This document shows, piece by piece, positions 21,696 to 34,739 of a DNA stretch of 64,000 nt (position 1 is its first letter; every line of letters starts with the position of its first letter). This DNA is from Taiwanofungus camphoratus (taxonomy: Eukaryota; Basidiomycota; Agaricomycetes; Polyporales; Taiwanofungaceae): assembly GCA_003999685.1 (NCBI GenBank), contig CP021227.1, positions 496,001 through 560,000 of the forward strand, given 5' to 3'. The notes beneath the pieces were generated by a model. It was not told the DNA's origin. It saw nothing but the letters and a program-made list of their open reading frames with translations, and did not search any database. The position numbers were made by a program, and so were the translations under genes.

Positions 21696-23496
21696 ACGGA
21701 CTTCTATCATTTTCCCACAGGGATGACCACGTTTCTTTTTCTTCCTCGACCACCCGCTACAATCAGGTACAAGAAGTGCTCTAATTGGAACGGACTCATT
21801 GGCTTGTGTACATTTATCTCGGTGGATGGACCTTCCCAATACTATCAATTGTACTCGTGCTTGAGGCCTTTGCTGACACCATGAACACAGTTGTCCCTAT
21901 CATGTTTACTGCATTTGCCCCGCCTGACAGCATGGCTCTCAATAATTAGACTTCTTCCTTCACTGGAGCTGCGAGAGTTACTAATGAATCTCTACTTGAG
22001 TTCTGCGCCTCGTTGTAACATCCACGCGTGTTAATAAGACATCTGCAGACGTCTCGAAATACCCCTGCTGCATTGTTCCACACGACTGCGGCGGCGAGAT
22101 TTGCCGTGCATGATAACGAGAAGTCTGTCTTGCCGGCTCTCATGAAGACCTCGACTGAGCCTCGATCCTGACACTGTAGGTGAAGAAGAGGGTCTCAGTA
22201 CTCGACAGGATACAATCAAAGCCCTCAATGAATGCATATCATATTAATAGCCGACCGTCTATATTTTCTCGACGCCTGTGCTGATGAGGTACATGATGTA
22301 GTACCCGCTTACCTGGCTCTAGTCACACTTACGAAGGAAAGCGAACGCAAATCTACTTCGATGATTAGTAATTTCCGCACGAAAAAGAAGCTCGACTTCC
22401 TGTGACACTGGCAGTTGGTACGTCGTCTTGTGTCGCTTGTCTATTGATCTTCACACCATCAGCCTATTACCGCGCTGGTTATTTCGCCGCAACGTACGCG
22501 TTCACCAGCCACACAATTTGCAAGGCGTACGTAGCTAGAACTTCGAACGCCGCGGCGTGAGGCTTGCACTAAGACTCGCGGGATCCGTGATTATGTCTAC
22601 GCTATAGGACATCTCCAGCAATGCTCTTTTACTTGTCACGTAAAGTTAGTCATGAGGAACGTCAGTTAAGTACTTACGCTGATTGCTAAGTTCTAACAAT
22701 GAACGGCGAACACTGAGCGCTGAGTGCCGTTCAGCAGGTGATCATGCTCACGAAGGTGACGGCGGTCCTCGTGAAGTTTTCGCCGGAGCGAACTCTGCTT
22801 GCAGGCATACCGGTATACAAAAAGGGAGATGTGATGTACCGTATCGTGTACAACCGTACACCTTAATAGGCCGTCTATACTTTATCTGAGACGTGGTTAC
22901 CCCTTGAGGCAGTTTGAAGCCCCATACTTGCCTGGAGCTGATAAATGCTCTTGCAGAATCCAGATGACCTGCAAGTTTCCGGAAGTATGGATGCGCCTGT
23001 TGAATACGTGTGCTGCAGTGATTTTGACTTTACCAAAACAGCCAAGAGGGTTTGCTATAGTTGACAATACGCTGCCTCACCGCATCTTAGCACTAGTTTG
23101 CTTGTGGCAGTATATAAATGCTGATTTCATCATCATCATCAATACGCTGCCTGGTACTCAGGCTACGGCGAATGGGCACATCGCCATGTTTACTTCCCTG
23201 TGATTGTGAACCGCAAATATCTCCAGATGGAAGTGCAGACAGTCTGATTTATCGGCGCAAGGCTTCGTCGCTGAATGATCAATACGATCTATGTGCGACT
23301 CGGTAGCCGCCAGGATGCCAGCTGATTTTGGCACAGGCCTGGTGATCTAAACGGCTTGCCTTATTTAGTGTCCAGTTCTCGCACCAATACCCCATGGGGC
23401 CGACGAAAACAAGTTTAAAAGGCGGGCACCAACGGCGGATGCTGAATTATAGCTAGCACACTCCTCAACTCAAGCATCACAAACCCGTTGTCCGCC
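21696..23496. other. Gene-free stretch
   Basis: About 1.8 kb without a recognisable gene, repeat or RNA. Small frames at 22683-23306 do not resemble any family known to me. Confidence 0.5.
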
Positions 23497-24880
23497 ATGA
23501 CCGAGCCCGTGCAGCAGAAAGCGATCGCGAATGGAAATCCGCCTCCACCTTTCTTCTTGCCGGTATGACACCCCATGGCGTCAGGAGGTGAATATCATGG
23601 ACTTATGGCAACTAGTATCCTGACAGACCGGACCTAATCACGGAGAATCTCATGAAACTGGTCGAGTTGACGCCCGATCCGTGCGTATACCTGTTTGGAT
23701 TTGAAGATAGCCTCGTTCCAATTGATTTATAGACGTCACAAATTCCTCGTAAGGACTCTTATCAACCACTTGCACCAGTTTGTCAACGAGACTGGGTCTG
23801 TATTCTCTGGTTCACAACTTACGTACAATTTTCAAGCTGAAGCCTCACCAGTCTGACCACAGACGAGTGGATGACCGCTATTCAATTCCTCACGCGTGTC
23901 GGGCAGATATGTACTCCACTACGGCAAGAATTCGTTTTACTTTCTGACGTGCTCGGTGTCTCCGCTATGGTGGACGCCCTGAACAATCCTCCTCTAAGTG
24001 GGGGCACTGAGAGCAGCGTGCTGGGTCCGTTTTTCACTGAAGACGCTCCTGACGGTGAGCAGATTTGCTGATACAACCTTGAGCCCCGGAACTGATTCAT
24101 CGTCTCAGTTAACAATGGAGACACAATAGCCTCTGAAGGGAAAGGCGATTATATGTATGTCGAGGGTCGTGTATTGACCACGGATGGAAAGCCCATTCCT
24201 GATGCTATCATTGAGACTTGGGAGACGGATCATCTTGGTAAGAACTCTACCGTGACTGCAGACTGTTCCTTGATCACCGTATATACCAATGCAGGGTTCT
24301 ACGATACACAATACGCGACCCGCGAGAAGCCTGATTGCAGGGGCCGTCTCCGCTCCGACAAGGATGGCAAATATGGATACCGAGCAGTGGTTCCGGTTGC
24401 CTATCCCATTCCAGGCGATGTGAGTCGAATTTTAACTGAAGAGATGTACTTTATGATTGACAGAAGTGCCTCCAGGGTCCTGTGGGGGAGTTGCTCTTGA
24501 AGCTTGGCCGGCACAATATGCGGCCAAATCACTTGCACCTTATGATCGAAGCGCCTGGGTATAACAAGCTTACCACTGCACTGTACCCTGAAGGAGATGA
24601 GTGGATGCATAGCGATGCTGTCTTCGGTGTCAAGAAGTCTCTTGTCGTGGTAAGCATGTTCTGCGTGCGAACAGTTGACAAGGCTTGAATTACTCTGCAG
24701 ACTTTGAGAGATGTACACGACGATGCTGAGGCCCGCCAACGTGGCTTCCCTCGCGGAGGCTCATTCAAATTGCTTCAATTCGATATCATCATGGTTTCTG
24801 AAGAGGATTCCAAAGCAGCGCGTGAGCAATATGCAAGGGAGCGAGCCGAGAACGCAGGGATTACGAAACCTGTGTTCTGA
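23497..24880 (+). CDS. Intradiol ring-cleavage dioxygenase (hydroxyquinol/catechol 1,2-type)
   Basis: Eight exons, 23497-23562, 23616-23680, 23733-23795, 23852-24054, 24109-24237, 24295-24419, 24476-24649 and 24701-24880, join in frame to 334 residues. It cleaves catechol or 1,2,4-trihydroxybenzene between the hydroxyls, feeding lignin- and aromatic-derived carbon into the beta-ketoadipate route. An N-terminal helical dimerisation domain (TDEWMTAIQFLTRVGQICT) marks the catechol/hydroxyquinol 1,2-dioxygenases rather than protocatechuate enzymes. The four Fe(III) ligands are Tyr178 (GFYDTQ), Tyr212 (PVAYPIP), His236 and His238 (RPNHLHLM). No secretion signal, so cytosolic. Hydroxyquinol is the likelier substrate in basidiomycetes, which is inference. 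Confidence 0.93.
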
Positions 24881-25055
24881 TGATTCGAAGGGGTAGTGGA
24901 CATTCTCATTGGTAATCGCCCTTTGTGCTTTTAGCGATTCACCTTCTGACTCGACTCAGTTGGCGAGGCATGCGAGTGGCGTTCCGCCGCGGCGATTGTT
25001 GATAATATACTTAGTATTGTACAAGGCGAAAGCTGTCGGGTAAGAACCGTTCACG

Positions 25056-25218
25056 CTCTGTAAAAAATGCAAGTCGCCTTTTTGGTACTAAAATTGCATA
25101 AGTTGACTAACTAGTCGAATTTCTTGCCCTTCGCACATCAGTCAACTCCTAGTCAGCTTGTGTGACTAATGCATGACTGCAAAGTTTGCACAAACGTTGA
25201 CTACGCTTTTTTACAGAG
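25056..25218. repeat. MITE copy 3a (CTCTGTAAAA family, subfamily B)
   Basis: A 163-bp element from CTCTGTAAAAAATGCAAGTC to CTACGCTTTTTTACAGAG, internally like copy 2. Flanks GTTCACG and CGTCACG agree at 5 of 7 bases. Confidence 0.8.
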
Positions 25219-25232
25219 CGTCACGCGTCACG

Positions 25233-25448
25233 TAGTCCCAGATTGCGCCAGGTGACTATTACGGTGACTGAATCAGGGAGCACGCATTAGTCGCTTGAAT
25301 CGACTACACCTTGACTGATGCGTGACTATTTTCTCCAAATTTGGGCAGCGGGATTCAAGAAAAAGATTCAAGAAAAATGACTAGCTAGTCCATTGGCGCA
25401 ATTTGGGGACTAGGTTTGTGACTAGGTTGACTATCCTTTTTTACAGAG
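25233..25448. repeat. MITE copy 3b (subfamily A, left end missing)
   Basis: This matches copy 4 from TAGTCCC…GCGCCAGGTGACTATTA to the right end ACTATCCTTTTTTACAGAG, in the same orientation, but lacks the first 25 or so bases of the left inverted repeat. It sits 14 bp from copy 3a; the spacer is CGTCACG repeated twice, and CGTCACT follows the right end. About 220 bp of EXO1 upstream sequence remain before its ATG. Confidence 0.78.
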
Positions 25449-25672
25449 CGTCACTGGGGTTGCATGGCCAGAATTAGCGCTCTGCAGCACGTGCGAACGA
25501 TAGCGTGACGTCACGCGAAGACGCGACGCGTTTCTTTGTGCACGTTTATTCAACCTGGACGCGTCAAGTGCTTACAACTAACACAAGGGCTGCTCGCCAC
25601 TGTCCGTGTTCTAGTACCCTCTAGCCTTCTACTGCATCTTGCTTATGTCTTGTGCTGCTATATTTCAAGAGA

Positions 25673-28600
25673 ATGGGAATTTCCGGCTTATTACCCTTGC
25701 TGAAAGATATTCAAGTAAACAGGCCACTGTCGGATTTCGCTGGGCAGACACTTGCAGTCGATGCATACGTCTGGTTGCATAAAGGCACATACGGCTGTGC
25801 GCCCGAGTTAGCTACCGGGAGGAAGACTACCAAGTAAGTGTTTTGTTGCTACTATATTTCTTCGTAGTGGCGGATGCAGGGCCGAGATAGAATGACGATG
25901 GGACTGGCAACCCTTAACATTGTCCGGGAATGACTGGATGTGCAGCTATTTCCACGCCCTGTCTGTCTTGAGCTGGAGTTCGGCGTAGAGTGACCACCCT
26001 TCGGTGAATGGATAGGTCAGGCCACCATGTTCGAGCTCTTCCCAAAGGATTTCCTGCAATGCGAACTTACTGGGGCTCAACGTTGTTGTAGCCTTTGGTT
26101 TCTCCGGAATTACGCTAGTTGTCCTGTTGGGAGGACGACAACTCTAGTCATGCCGTTAGGGGCATACATCAAGTGTAATCTGTATGTCTCTATGGTATTT
26201 CAGGCTGTTACGACACGCTTAGCGTGGCCAGATGCTCGGTTGGAATAGCTTTTGAATAGCGTTTGCGCACCTGTAACCAAGTCATGTCCCTGGTGTTTAT
26301 CAGCATAGCCGTCCGTGACAAAAGTGGACGGTCATGCTGAACCTGTCCAGCGTATGGCCCTTTCATGCATATAGAATATCACCGTTTCTACCTTTGAATG
26401 TTGACATACGACACTTGCTCGCGGGTCAGTACTTCTCTTGTCTAATACTCGCCATGTTTTCCCTTTTTTGTTTTGACGATGTTGACATTTTGAACGTTTG
26501 CTAGGTATGTTGATTATGCAATGCATCGTGTACGCCTATTGCAGCATTATCGTATTCAGCCGTACATAGTCTTCGATGGAGGCCCCCTTCCAGCCAAGAA
26601 GGGCACTGAATTAGAACGAAAGAAGAGGCGTGATGAGAACCTTGCTCGAGCGGATGGCTTAGCTGCCCAAGGTAGACATGGCCAAGCTCGAGAGTACTAC
26701 GTTAAGTGCATCGACGTTACGCCACAAATGGCATATCAGTTCATCAAGGTCTTTGCTGTTGCCTGATGCCTTGTCGCTTGCTCATGCCCTCCACGTTGTA
26801 GGCCTTGCGTGCAGAATCCGTGCCATATGTTGTGGCACCGTACGAAGCCGATGCACAACTTGCATATCTGGAGCGGATAGGTCTTGTCGATGGGATCATA
26901 ACGGAGGACTCAGATCTACTCGTGTTTGGCTGTAAGAACGTCCTATTCAAGCTGGATGTGACCGCGGGCACCATCACGTGCATCTCACGCGCGGACTTCG
27001 CGTCTCTCACCTCCATGTCTTCCGGAGGCATCTCTCTGCTAGGCTGGTCAGACGTTCAGTTCCGCTCTATGGCAATACTCAGCGGCTGTGATTATCTTCC
27101 AAGTATACCGGGGGTGGGACTGAAGACCGCATGGTCATTGTTGCGGAAGCACAAGACTGTCGAGAACGTGGTGCGCGCGTTGAACCTCGAAGGGAAGAAG
27201 AAGGTACCAAAAGGGTATCTGGACGCATTTAGACTTGCAGAGAAAGTCTTCCTGTATCAGCGGGTATATGATCCAACGCAGGAAAAACTTGTTCATCTGA
27301 CAGAGCTGCCGCACGACGAAGAGTGGAACGACGAGACAGAGGGATACGTAGGAGCGTAAGTTGCGCGATAAGGACATATTGCACGTGTATTGACGCGTTC
27401 CTGCGCTGTTCCGCAGGAATCTCGAACCGTTATTGGCCAAGCAGGTTGCGGAAGGCGACGCGTGTCCAATCAGCCTTCTCCCAATGGAAGACATCAACTC
27501 TACGTATGTCCCTAGGGTCCTCAGAACGATACCAATGCACTCCAAGTCCTTGAACTGCTCGGGAAAAAATAAAGGCTTAGTCAAACGTAAAGCGTCGGAG
27601 AAACCCACCACCGATATCTTGAGTTTCTTCAGTAAGTCCGATATTTCTCAGAGAACAATTAATGAGACTTCGCATTTTTATGTTCATCTTACGTGTCTGA
27701 CAATGTTGTTGCAGCTCCGAAGTCTAAGACTGGGAATGCACCCGAGGGACATTCGGATAATTTCACTGTGAAAGTAAGTCAGGACCCCACAAAAAGTAGT
27801 ATGACAGCTGGCAAGTCTAGTGGTAAGCGGACGTTAGCGGAAGTGATGGACCATGATATTGCGGCGAAAAGGAAGAAGCGAGAACGCGCGAGCCATGAAG
27901 CTCGGCCATCCAAACTTACACCTTCAAAATTCTTCTGCGAGGCATCTTCGTCACCTCTACCACGCAGCAATGAGGACCGAAGCTATGAGGACCCGTACTC
28001 AATAGCGGGCCCATCACGCTTAGCCAATCAAGCGGAAGGCAAGGAAAATGTTCCGCCCCCCGACGATGATGACATCTTCATGGAAGAACCGGACCCTGTA
28101 ACGCAAGAAGATGGATACATCTCGCCCTCGCCTTCCATGACACGGTGGGACACGCCGGAGCTGTCTTCTCCGCTCAGGTCCCGGGCTGCAACGAAGGCCA
28201 GCGGAACCAAAACGGACGATGACTTTGGAGCAGACGTGCTCTCCAGCCCTCCTCTCACTAGATCGCGAGCAAGCATGTTCACACGAGGAGTGTTCGAACA
28301 TCATAGTATGCCCGCTGGTGGTAATGGAGTCGGAAGAGTATTTGTCCGCAATTCGCCTGCGCAGTCTCAGCATGACCAGGACGCACTGGAGCCGCAGGAG
28401 GACCTCGGTCCTGATCTCCGGAACGCATTTGGTGATTTGGACTGGGATTGGGACGAAGTGACGAGTGATATCGAATGTCCTGATGTATCACAGCATTCAG
28501 AGCGTAGTGCGGCTTCCTCGCCAGGACTTGTGACTCCAGATGACTCGGGAGAATACGGCCAAGGTGATGTGGTCATCTGCGGTGAGGAGGAAGATGCCGA

Positions 28601-29055
28601 AGAGGAGGCAATTGACTCACGAGCGATCGTGGCACGTAAAGAAAAGGTCGCCAGCGGCTGGTGGGAGAGGTGGGGGCGCAAGACGTATGGCCCTGACAAT
28701 GATCGGGTAAATTCATTACAACTTTCCCCCTTGGTAATTATGAATTTTCCATGACATTCCCTTGCAGAATCGTGGACCGCTGAAACGCAGGGAGACCACG
28801 ATGACACCAGACGGTCGACAGCGGCGGTTGCAAATTCGACCGCATTCCGCTCGACCCGCCTCAAAGAGGAAGGGGCTACAGCAGGATCTACGTTCAGCAG
28901 GTAGAAGAAGCCTTGTGTTCATGGAAGAAGTAATAACGGCTCCCAAAGCTGGCCTTCATAATGACACCAGCTGTATACGGCCCGGTGTTGTAGCCTCTGA
29001 GAAGGGGCACAACATTGTAGTCAACGCCAAGAATAAACTTGCCGGGTTCAGGTAG
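25673..29055 (+). CDS. EXO1: Exonuclease 1 family 5'-3' nuclease
   Basis: Exons 25673-25833, 26505-26748, 26802-27355, 27417-27631, 27715-28706 and 28768-29055 join in frame to about 817 residues. EXO1 is a nuclear 5' exonuclease/flap nuclease used in mismatch repair, DNA-end resection and telomere processing. The start is MGISGLLPLL; catalytic acidic motifs are LAVDAYVWLHKG, PYEADAQLAYLE and ITEDSDLLVFG; the helix-turn-helix DNA clamp is GCDYLPSIPGVGLKTAW. The C-terminal half is acidic and Ser/Pro-rich, low in order, as in other fungal EXO1. The first intron is 671 nt, about ten times the local norm. The final exon could also splice at 29051 to another short end. No MutL-binding peptide was confirmed. 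Confidence 0.93.
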
Positions 29056-30072
29056 GTCATAGATCTTCTACTGACCGCGACATGCACGGGTGACCTCACT
29101 GGATCTGTAAAACATGCAGGTGGGGGGGCTAGGTGACGATTCATCAATCCATTCGGGATCTGATATTGGCGGAAGATGTCGCTAAGACGTACTATCGACG
29201 AGTCTATCGTGCCTTTACCACATTGATTGGTTCTGTTTCCGTTTCTTGCGTTAATATCGATTGTATCTCATGCTCTCTACATCTTCTGAAATTCGGTGTG
29301 GGAGACATCATCGGCTGACGAAACCATCAAGATACTGGCAAGCTGAAGTCGACGTGTCCTTGGGAGAAGTCCTGGAGAGAGTCGTGCCCATGGAGGCTTT
29401 TACGGCAGACCGATCTCGACCGTGAAGAATTCGATTGTACGAGTTGCGAATAGGTCGCGGAGTCTGAACGCACCACAGACTTCTTATTTCCATCTGCAAA
29501 CAAATGCCAAAGCGGTAAGGTATCATGCCGAAAACAATCAGACATAGGTTTGAGCGCCCAGAGACGCCGGCGGTAACGTGGCCGCGCTGTGCTCTATCCA
29601 GGGCCTCCGAACATGATCTGATTCACCCATTCGTTTCATAGGCTCACTCAGGATTTGTTGTAACTCCTGATGACGCCCGGGAGACCTGGATCTTTGGCGC
29701 GAAGAAAGCTGGCAAATTCCTGGGCGGATTCGCAAAATTGGTCACCTGCTGTTGATGCAACCAGATAACATGGCAGTTGGGAAGTCGTGCGATGAAGCTT
29801 CTCAGATTAGGACAAGGCAGGCAGGTTTTCAAATCTCACGGAGTAGATTCCGACTATGGGTGTGGTTAGGCACACTCCTGTCTCGTGTCTGTCTTCTGGG
29901 TATATGAATTGGGCGTTGCCAATGATGAGTTGCTCATGTAACACAGTCATGACTGAACATCTTCCGAGTCTAAAGTCGACCATCTCGCGGACTTGAGTCT
30001 ACTCGCCCACTCCTCCCTCCCGCACAGCGCTCAGCGCACTGCCAACACCAACTATCAGTAAGTCTTTTCCCG
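29056..30072. other. Intergenic
   Basis: About 1 kb between EXO1 and the zinc-finger gene. Open frames on either strand are short and unrecognised. Confidence 0.5.
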
Positions 30073-31920
30073 ATGGAAACCGTTGTGTCCCGATACTCAG
30101 TCAGGTGGTATAGCAGCGTCCATATGTTCAGAAAACAGCCCATGCCTGGCAACTGGCACAAGGACGATCCAAGCTCGAGGTTCGCGAGTACAATGTCTGC
30201 AGGAGCACCCAACTTCCCAGCCCAATATCCGCAAACCAGTCATCAGCAGGCCCACAGATACCAGTTTGCACCGTATTTCGTCCCTAATCCTCATCAAACT
30301 ATCGACACCCTGAATGCCTGCGCAAACCAAGCGTCCTTCGCGCCACGTCAGTCTTGGGTTTTTGACGTCCATAACCTCGATCTTGAATATCCAGATACCC
30401 CCTCCGATGTCGCTTATTGCGAGCGCGGCGCAGCGTCCACCAATTACTACGCCAACTCTACACCGTCCCAATTGGTAGGATACCCAGAGTCCTCACAGCG
30501 CACTCTCCTGCATGAAGCAGCATATGCAGGTGGCTATGCCCTCCCATACCATGAAGTCCCAGTGCCTTACCGGAACGAGATGCCCTCTTCTGCCGATGCG
30601 GGCCAGTATGCAATTGATCCAACAGGCGGAGTACGCCACCGTAGCAGGGGCGGGGAGGGTGATGTAGAGCGTAGGGGAGCCTATGGTTCAAATGGACAAT
30701 ATCTGGATGGACGAGCGGACTTCGAACATGCAGCGTCCGCTCACAGGCTGCTTTCGCAATCTACGTCTGGTCTGCTATCACACGCCGGGGGGTCCTCGAC
30801 ATCTACTCCAATACATCCCATGCTGCACGTCTTTCCTGCCGGTTCCCCAACATCTCCGCTTCCTCCGATTATCTCGGATTCATCCACACTGACGGACGCG
30901 CAGTCCCCACGATTAGCATCCTATGCGCTCCAGACGCGCCGCAATTCCTCGGAGTCTGTCCACGATCCGACTAGTCCCTCGGCTGTCCCCCCTCTGGTAT
31001 ACGACGGAGAAATTGGTGAAGATTGTGATGACGATTCCGAGAGCAGCCCTCCCTCTGCAGCGTCTGAGCTCGCACGTACTCCGTATCCAGCTGGCACTGG
31101 TATGGAGCGGCCGTCTCGAGAGACCCACGTCCACGACAACTGGTCGCAGTCATCATTGGATAGCGCTTATAGCGGGACCTCTAGCGCTCAAGAATTCGAG
31201 AATTTTTTGCAACAACGTACACGCAGCCCCAATCCTCCTTCAGAGGGTGACTCTTCCACCACTGCTTCCCCATCGGAATCAAAGTCATCAGAACGAATCA
31301 GGCCGATCCAGAAGAAATCAAAGATGCACCAGTGCACTGTCTGCTCGAAACTGTTTCCCCGACCGAGTGGGCTGGCGACGCATATGAACTCCCATTCTGG
31401 CGCAAAACGTACGAAATATTCCTCCTATCTCAGAGTTTCTGTCCGCTCATTAGTACCGAATTTTTAAGCATATAAATGCCCTATACCGACTTGCACCAAG
31501 AGCTTCGCAGTCCGTTCTAACGCCAAACGTCATTTGCGCACGCACGGTATTTTTCCTTCATCGGATCACGCCAGCCCGTCCCCGTCTCAGTTTACAGTGG
31601 GCTTCGACACACCAATGGTTTCGGAAGTACATGAGGTTGGGAAACTTCCCTCCAAGCTGAGATGGGTGCCACAGAGTCTCGCCACGCGCACGAACGTGGA
31701 CTACCTGAGAGATGCACAATCTGACTCAGATGATGAATACCTGCAGTCTTCTTGCCCTTTGCTGTCTGTCCCGCTGCCACCCGTCAGGCCTTCTACGCCC
31801 ACGTGGAATCCGGACGACCGTTACGAAGAGCGAGACTCGTACGGCGAGGCGGACGCAAGTCCATATATTTCTAGCCAGGTATTCGAACCTGACACTCTTC
31901 CGATGAGAGTTTTCTACTGA
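30073..31920 (+). CDS. C2H2 zinc-finger transcription factor-like protein
   Basis: Two exons, 30073-31408 and 31469-31920, join in frame to 595 residues. Most of the protein is low-complexity, rich in Ser, Pro, Tyr and Gln. Two adjacent fingers lie near residues 418-475: CTVCSKLFPRPSGLATHMNSH (C-x2-C-x12-H-x3-H), then after the linker SGAKPYK a second finger C-x4-C-x12-H-x3-H (CPIPTC…HLRTH). The intron cuts the linker between the fingers. This two-finger layout is common in fungal regulators; the target is unknown. ATG 30073 is the first in frame, but MFRKQPMPGNW at 30124 is an alternative start. Confidence 0.85.
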
Positions 31921-32466
31921 CACGCTCCCTTCGCAGTGGCGCGGTCTGCCTGGTCCTGCTATTATCTCTTCAGCGAACTTCTGATTTGCTCTTGGTTTAT
32001 TCTTGTCCGACTCCCGGAAGTTCTTGTAATGCCCTCATCGAAGCGTCTATATCTTTGCACTGTCCTGCGGCAATTTGCTTATGTACGACAAGGTTTGGGC
32101 GGTTGGAACGATCCGACTCACATGTTATCTCTGCGGCATGACATGACCAGTCCGCCGATTGGGAACGCCCACACACGATGTAACACTAGTGCTTGTATCA
32201 GGTATACTAGGATAGATAATGCTCTAATAGCCAAATCCTGATTCACTCGTTACTTTCGCCGTACGGAACCGGACACTACCAGTTATGTGACTATCAGCTG
32301 TGAATATAGCGGATGTGCCGGAGCGGAAGGATCCGTCTCGGTACAGAAGATTGACCTATGCCGAGTCGTGCTTTTGAACCTGCAGGAAGGAACCAGCAGA
32401 CGCCTTGTGGACGCGTCATACAGAGTATCAAACCCTATCACTGTAGAAGGCTAGAGCAGCCACTCG
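31921..32466. other. Intergenic between convergent genes
   Basis: 3' ends of the zinc-finger gene (+) and PIG-P (-) face each other here. No further gene seen. Confidence 0.5.
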
Positions 32467-33092
32467 TTATCGGCTTGCGCAATCTAATGACATTTCGCTG
32501 CTAGGCTCAGGCTCGTCATTTCGCGTACCGTATACGACGCGGTTCACTATCCCAATGGGGATGTCATACATTTCGGGAATCGCGTTGGATTGCGCGTGGG
32601 CTAGGTATGGATTCGGAGCGTTGATGGCAGGCAGATGTGCTTTCGAATCTGTGGCGTTCGGTTCTTAAACAGATATTCTCTCGTTACGCACTAATCTCAC
32701 CTGTTATCGTGCTGATATCCGAGAAGGATGGTGTCCCGGAAAGTGCCAGTGCGAAGTATGTGACATAAGTCAAGAGCACCAACATTATTGAGTATGCTGG
32801 AAGAAGAACTGCCCATTCTCTTTGGACACAGTAGTAGACACGGACATTAATAGAGACACGAGGTACCCCGACTTCCGGGTACCCACCTATTTGGATACCA
32901 CGATACACCAAGCCAGACGATGTATTCATCCGGAAGGAGAGCCCACAGGACGTATAGGCAGAACAAAAGATAGGTAGACGTCCATGCGACGAAGCCGTAA
33001 AATTCTGGGGCCCGACTGCGGGACTCCGTCGGGGGAAGGGGTGGGTATGGCGCGAGGGGGGTGACGGGAGAGGTTGGATCCTTCTCGACCAT
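32467..33092 (-). CDS. GPI19: PIG-P subunit of GPI-GlcNAc transferase
   Basis: Minus-strand exons 33092-32887, 32819-32701 and 32648-32467 join in frame to about 168 residues. PIG-P/Gpi19 is a small ER membrane subunit of the complex making GlcNAc-PI, the first step of GPI-anchor synthesis. Seen: APEFYGFVAWTSTYLLFCLY, LLPDEYIVWLGVSWYPNREW, PAYSIMLVLLTYVTYFALAL and TPSFSDISTITD, the PIG-P domain with two transmembrane segments, then PEMYDIPIGIVNRVVYG, where the family usually ends close by. Start MVEKDPTSPV is the ATG nearest the domain; further in-frame ATGs lie upstream at 33116. It is divergent from the folate gene, 460 bp between starts. Confidence 0.9.
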
Positions 33093-33552
33093 GACAGAAA
33101 CTTGGCAAGCAATCAATCATCAGGCCTCAGGCCTCAGGGACCATGTTGAGGAACACGAACAAACGGTTCGAACCAGGACAGCATGCTGTGCGCGTTCTTA
33201 GGTCGGTCCAAATATGGTAATCAAAATCCAACTTGGTGGAGTGATAGCTTAAAAAGCTCGCGGTGAGACAACTCTTGGTCAGGAGCTTCTGGCTGTGGGA
33301 TCGCAGAAAGATATCACGCTCGTATTACGGTGGAATGGCCCGGTTGTCCACCCCCAGTACGAAAATTTGTCGCAGGACTGAAGATAAATATCGTTGAGAT
33401 CAACGCTGCCGGTCCCAGTTAATAAAGCTAGTACTTAAAGCGCTAGCTACCACCACTTCTCCATCATCATCGGCTCTAGTGGTACGGTTAGCCTTCAGAG
33501 GTTGAGAAACTACTTAGACTTGGTTGCTTTTTCCGTAGCAGACAGGTACATC

Positions 33553-34508
33553 ATGGCGACGCTTCAAAGCCAGAAGAAAGCAATGAGGAAAGCCATGTCA
33601 AGGACTCTGCGCGCGCTGTCGCCATCCGATGTTCAAGAACAATGTAATAGCGTTTAGAGTCATCCCCACTCATGCGAGTCCACTGAATATGGTTCTTGAA
33701 AGCTCATCTGATCACAAGCCGCGTGCTGTCATCTCCCTTCTTCGTGGACAGTGAGAATGTCAGTTGTTATCTTAGTATGCCTACCGGAGAAGTGGACACT
33801 TCGGCATTGGTATCTGAAATCTTACGGGCTGGTGTGACGTCTTCAGGCCGTTATCTTGTCATCTCGCTGAACCTGGACATATTGGAAGGAAAGACCCTCT
33901 TTGTGCCCAAGATTGATACCGCGGGCAACGGCAGAATGGATTTCGTCAAAGTCTACAGCGAGGAAGATTTACATGCTTTTCCAAGCGGCTTGTGGGGGAT
34001 CAAGGAGCCAAATCATGAGTGGAAAGGAGAGCAACGCTCTAGTGGTCAGTAAGCCTGTGCTCTTTCAGAGTTCGCTGAATATAAAATAAATGGGCGTCAT
34101 TTCTACAGCTTTGGATGAAGGGGCAGAGCAACTCGATTTGATCTTGTTGCCGGGTACGCATCTGATATTCCTATGATCTGCGATCGTAGATATCACTGAC
34201 AGTGTATTGCAATACAAAGGGGTTGCATTCGACCGCTCCTTATCTCGTCTTGGACATGGCAAAGGCTACTATGATCGTTTCATATCGTCGTACATGTCTA
34301 CCAAAACCGTGGGTAGTCAACGAAAACCGCTTCTAGGTACTCTGCCAATTCTTGCGTCGAAAACCACGGCTGACCGCTCCATCAATCAGTTGCTCTAGCA
34401 TTCCGTGAGCAGATCCTCGAGGCTGAACAGGTCCCGACCGCACTGCATGACTGGAAGATGGACGTAATGGTGGGCCCGGACGGAATCATAAGGAAGGGGA
34501 AAGCCTAA
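33553..34508 (+). CDS. FAU1: 5-formyltetrahydrofolate cyclo-ligase
   Basis: Six exons, 33553-33643, 33703-33831, 33889-34044, 34109-34153, 34220-34336 and 34390-34508, join in frame to 218 residues, normal for the family. The enzyme converts 5-formyl-THF to 5,10-methenyl-THF with ATP, returning stored folate to one-carbon metabolism. Seen: an N-terminal KKAMRKAMSRTLRAL helix, CYLSMPTGEVDTSAL, GKTLFVPKID, the substrate-site LPGVAFDRSLSRLGHGKGYYDRF spread over two exons, and AFREQILEAEQVPTALHDWK near the end. All key motifs present; no signal or targeting peptide evident. Confidence 0.95.
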
Positions 34509-34739
34509 GAAAGTGACTGGTGTGCACTTTAGTGTCCATGGAAGTCGCCGAAGATCGGCCGCATGACACATCGATCGTGGCGTGTTTCATTGAGGCCGAC
34601 ACAAGGTGCTGTCGGGACATATTGTACGTACTATTGCATCGCACCCCCAATCTAAGAAGAATACGATAAACATTGTGAAATGGCAGTGAGTAAGTTCAGT
34701 CGAGATTTGGAAGTCCACTGTACCATTCTGTACCTCTCT

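Noticed and set aside
33831-33889. In-frame insertion in the folate cyclo-ligase
   Set aside because: It has GT and AG ends and removing it restores the family motif RAGKTLFVPKID, so it is an intron that happens to be open.
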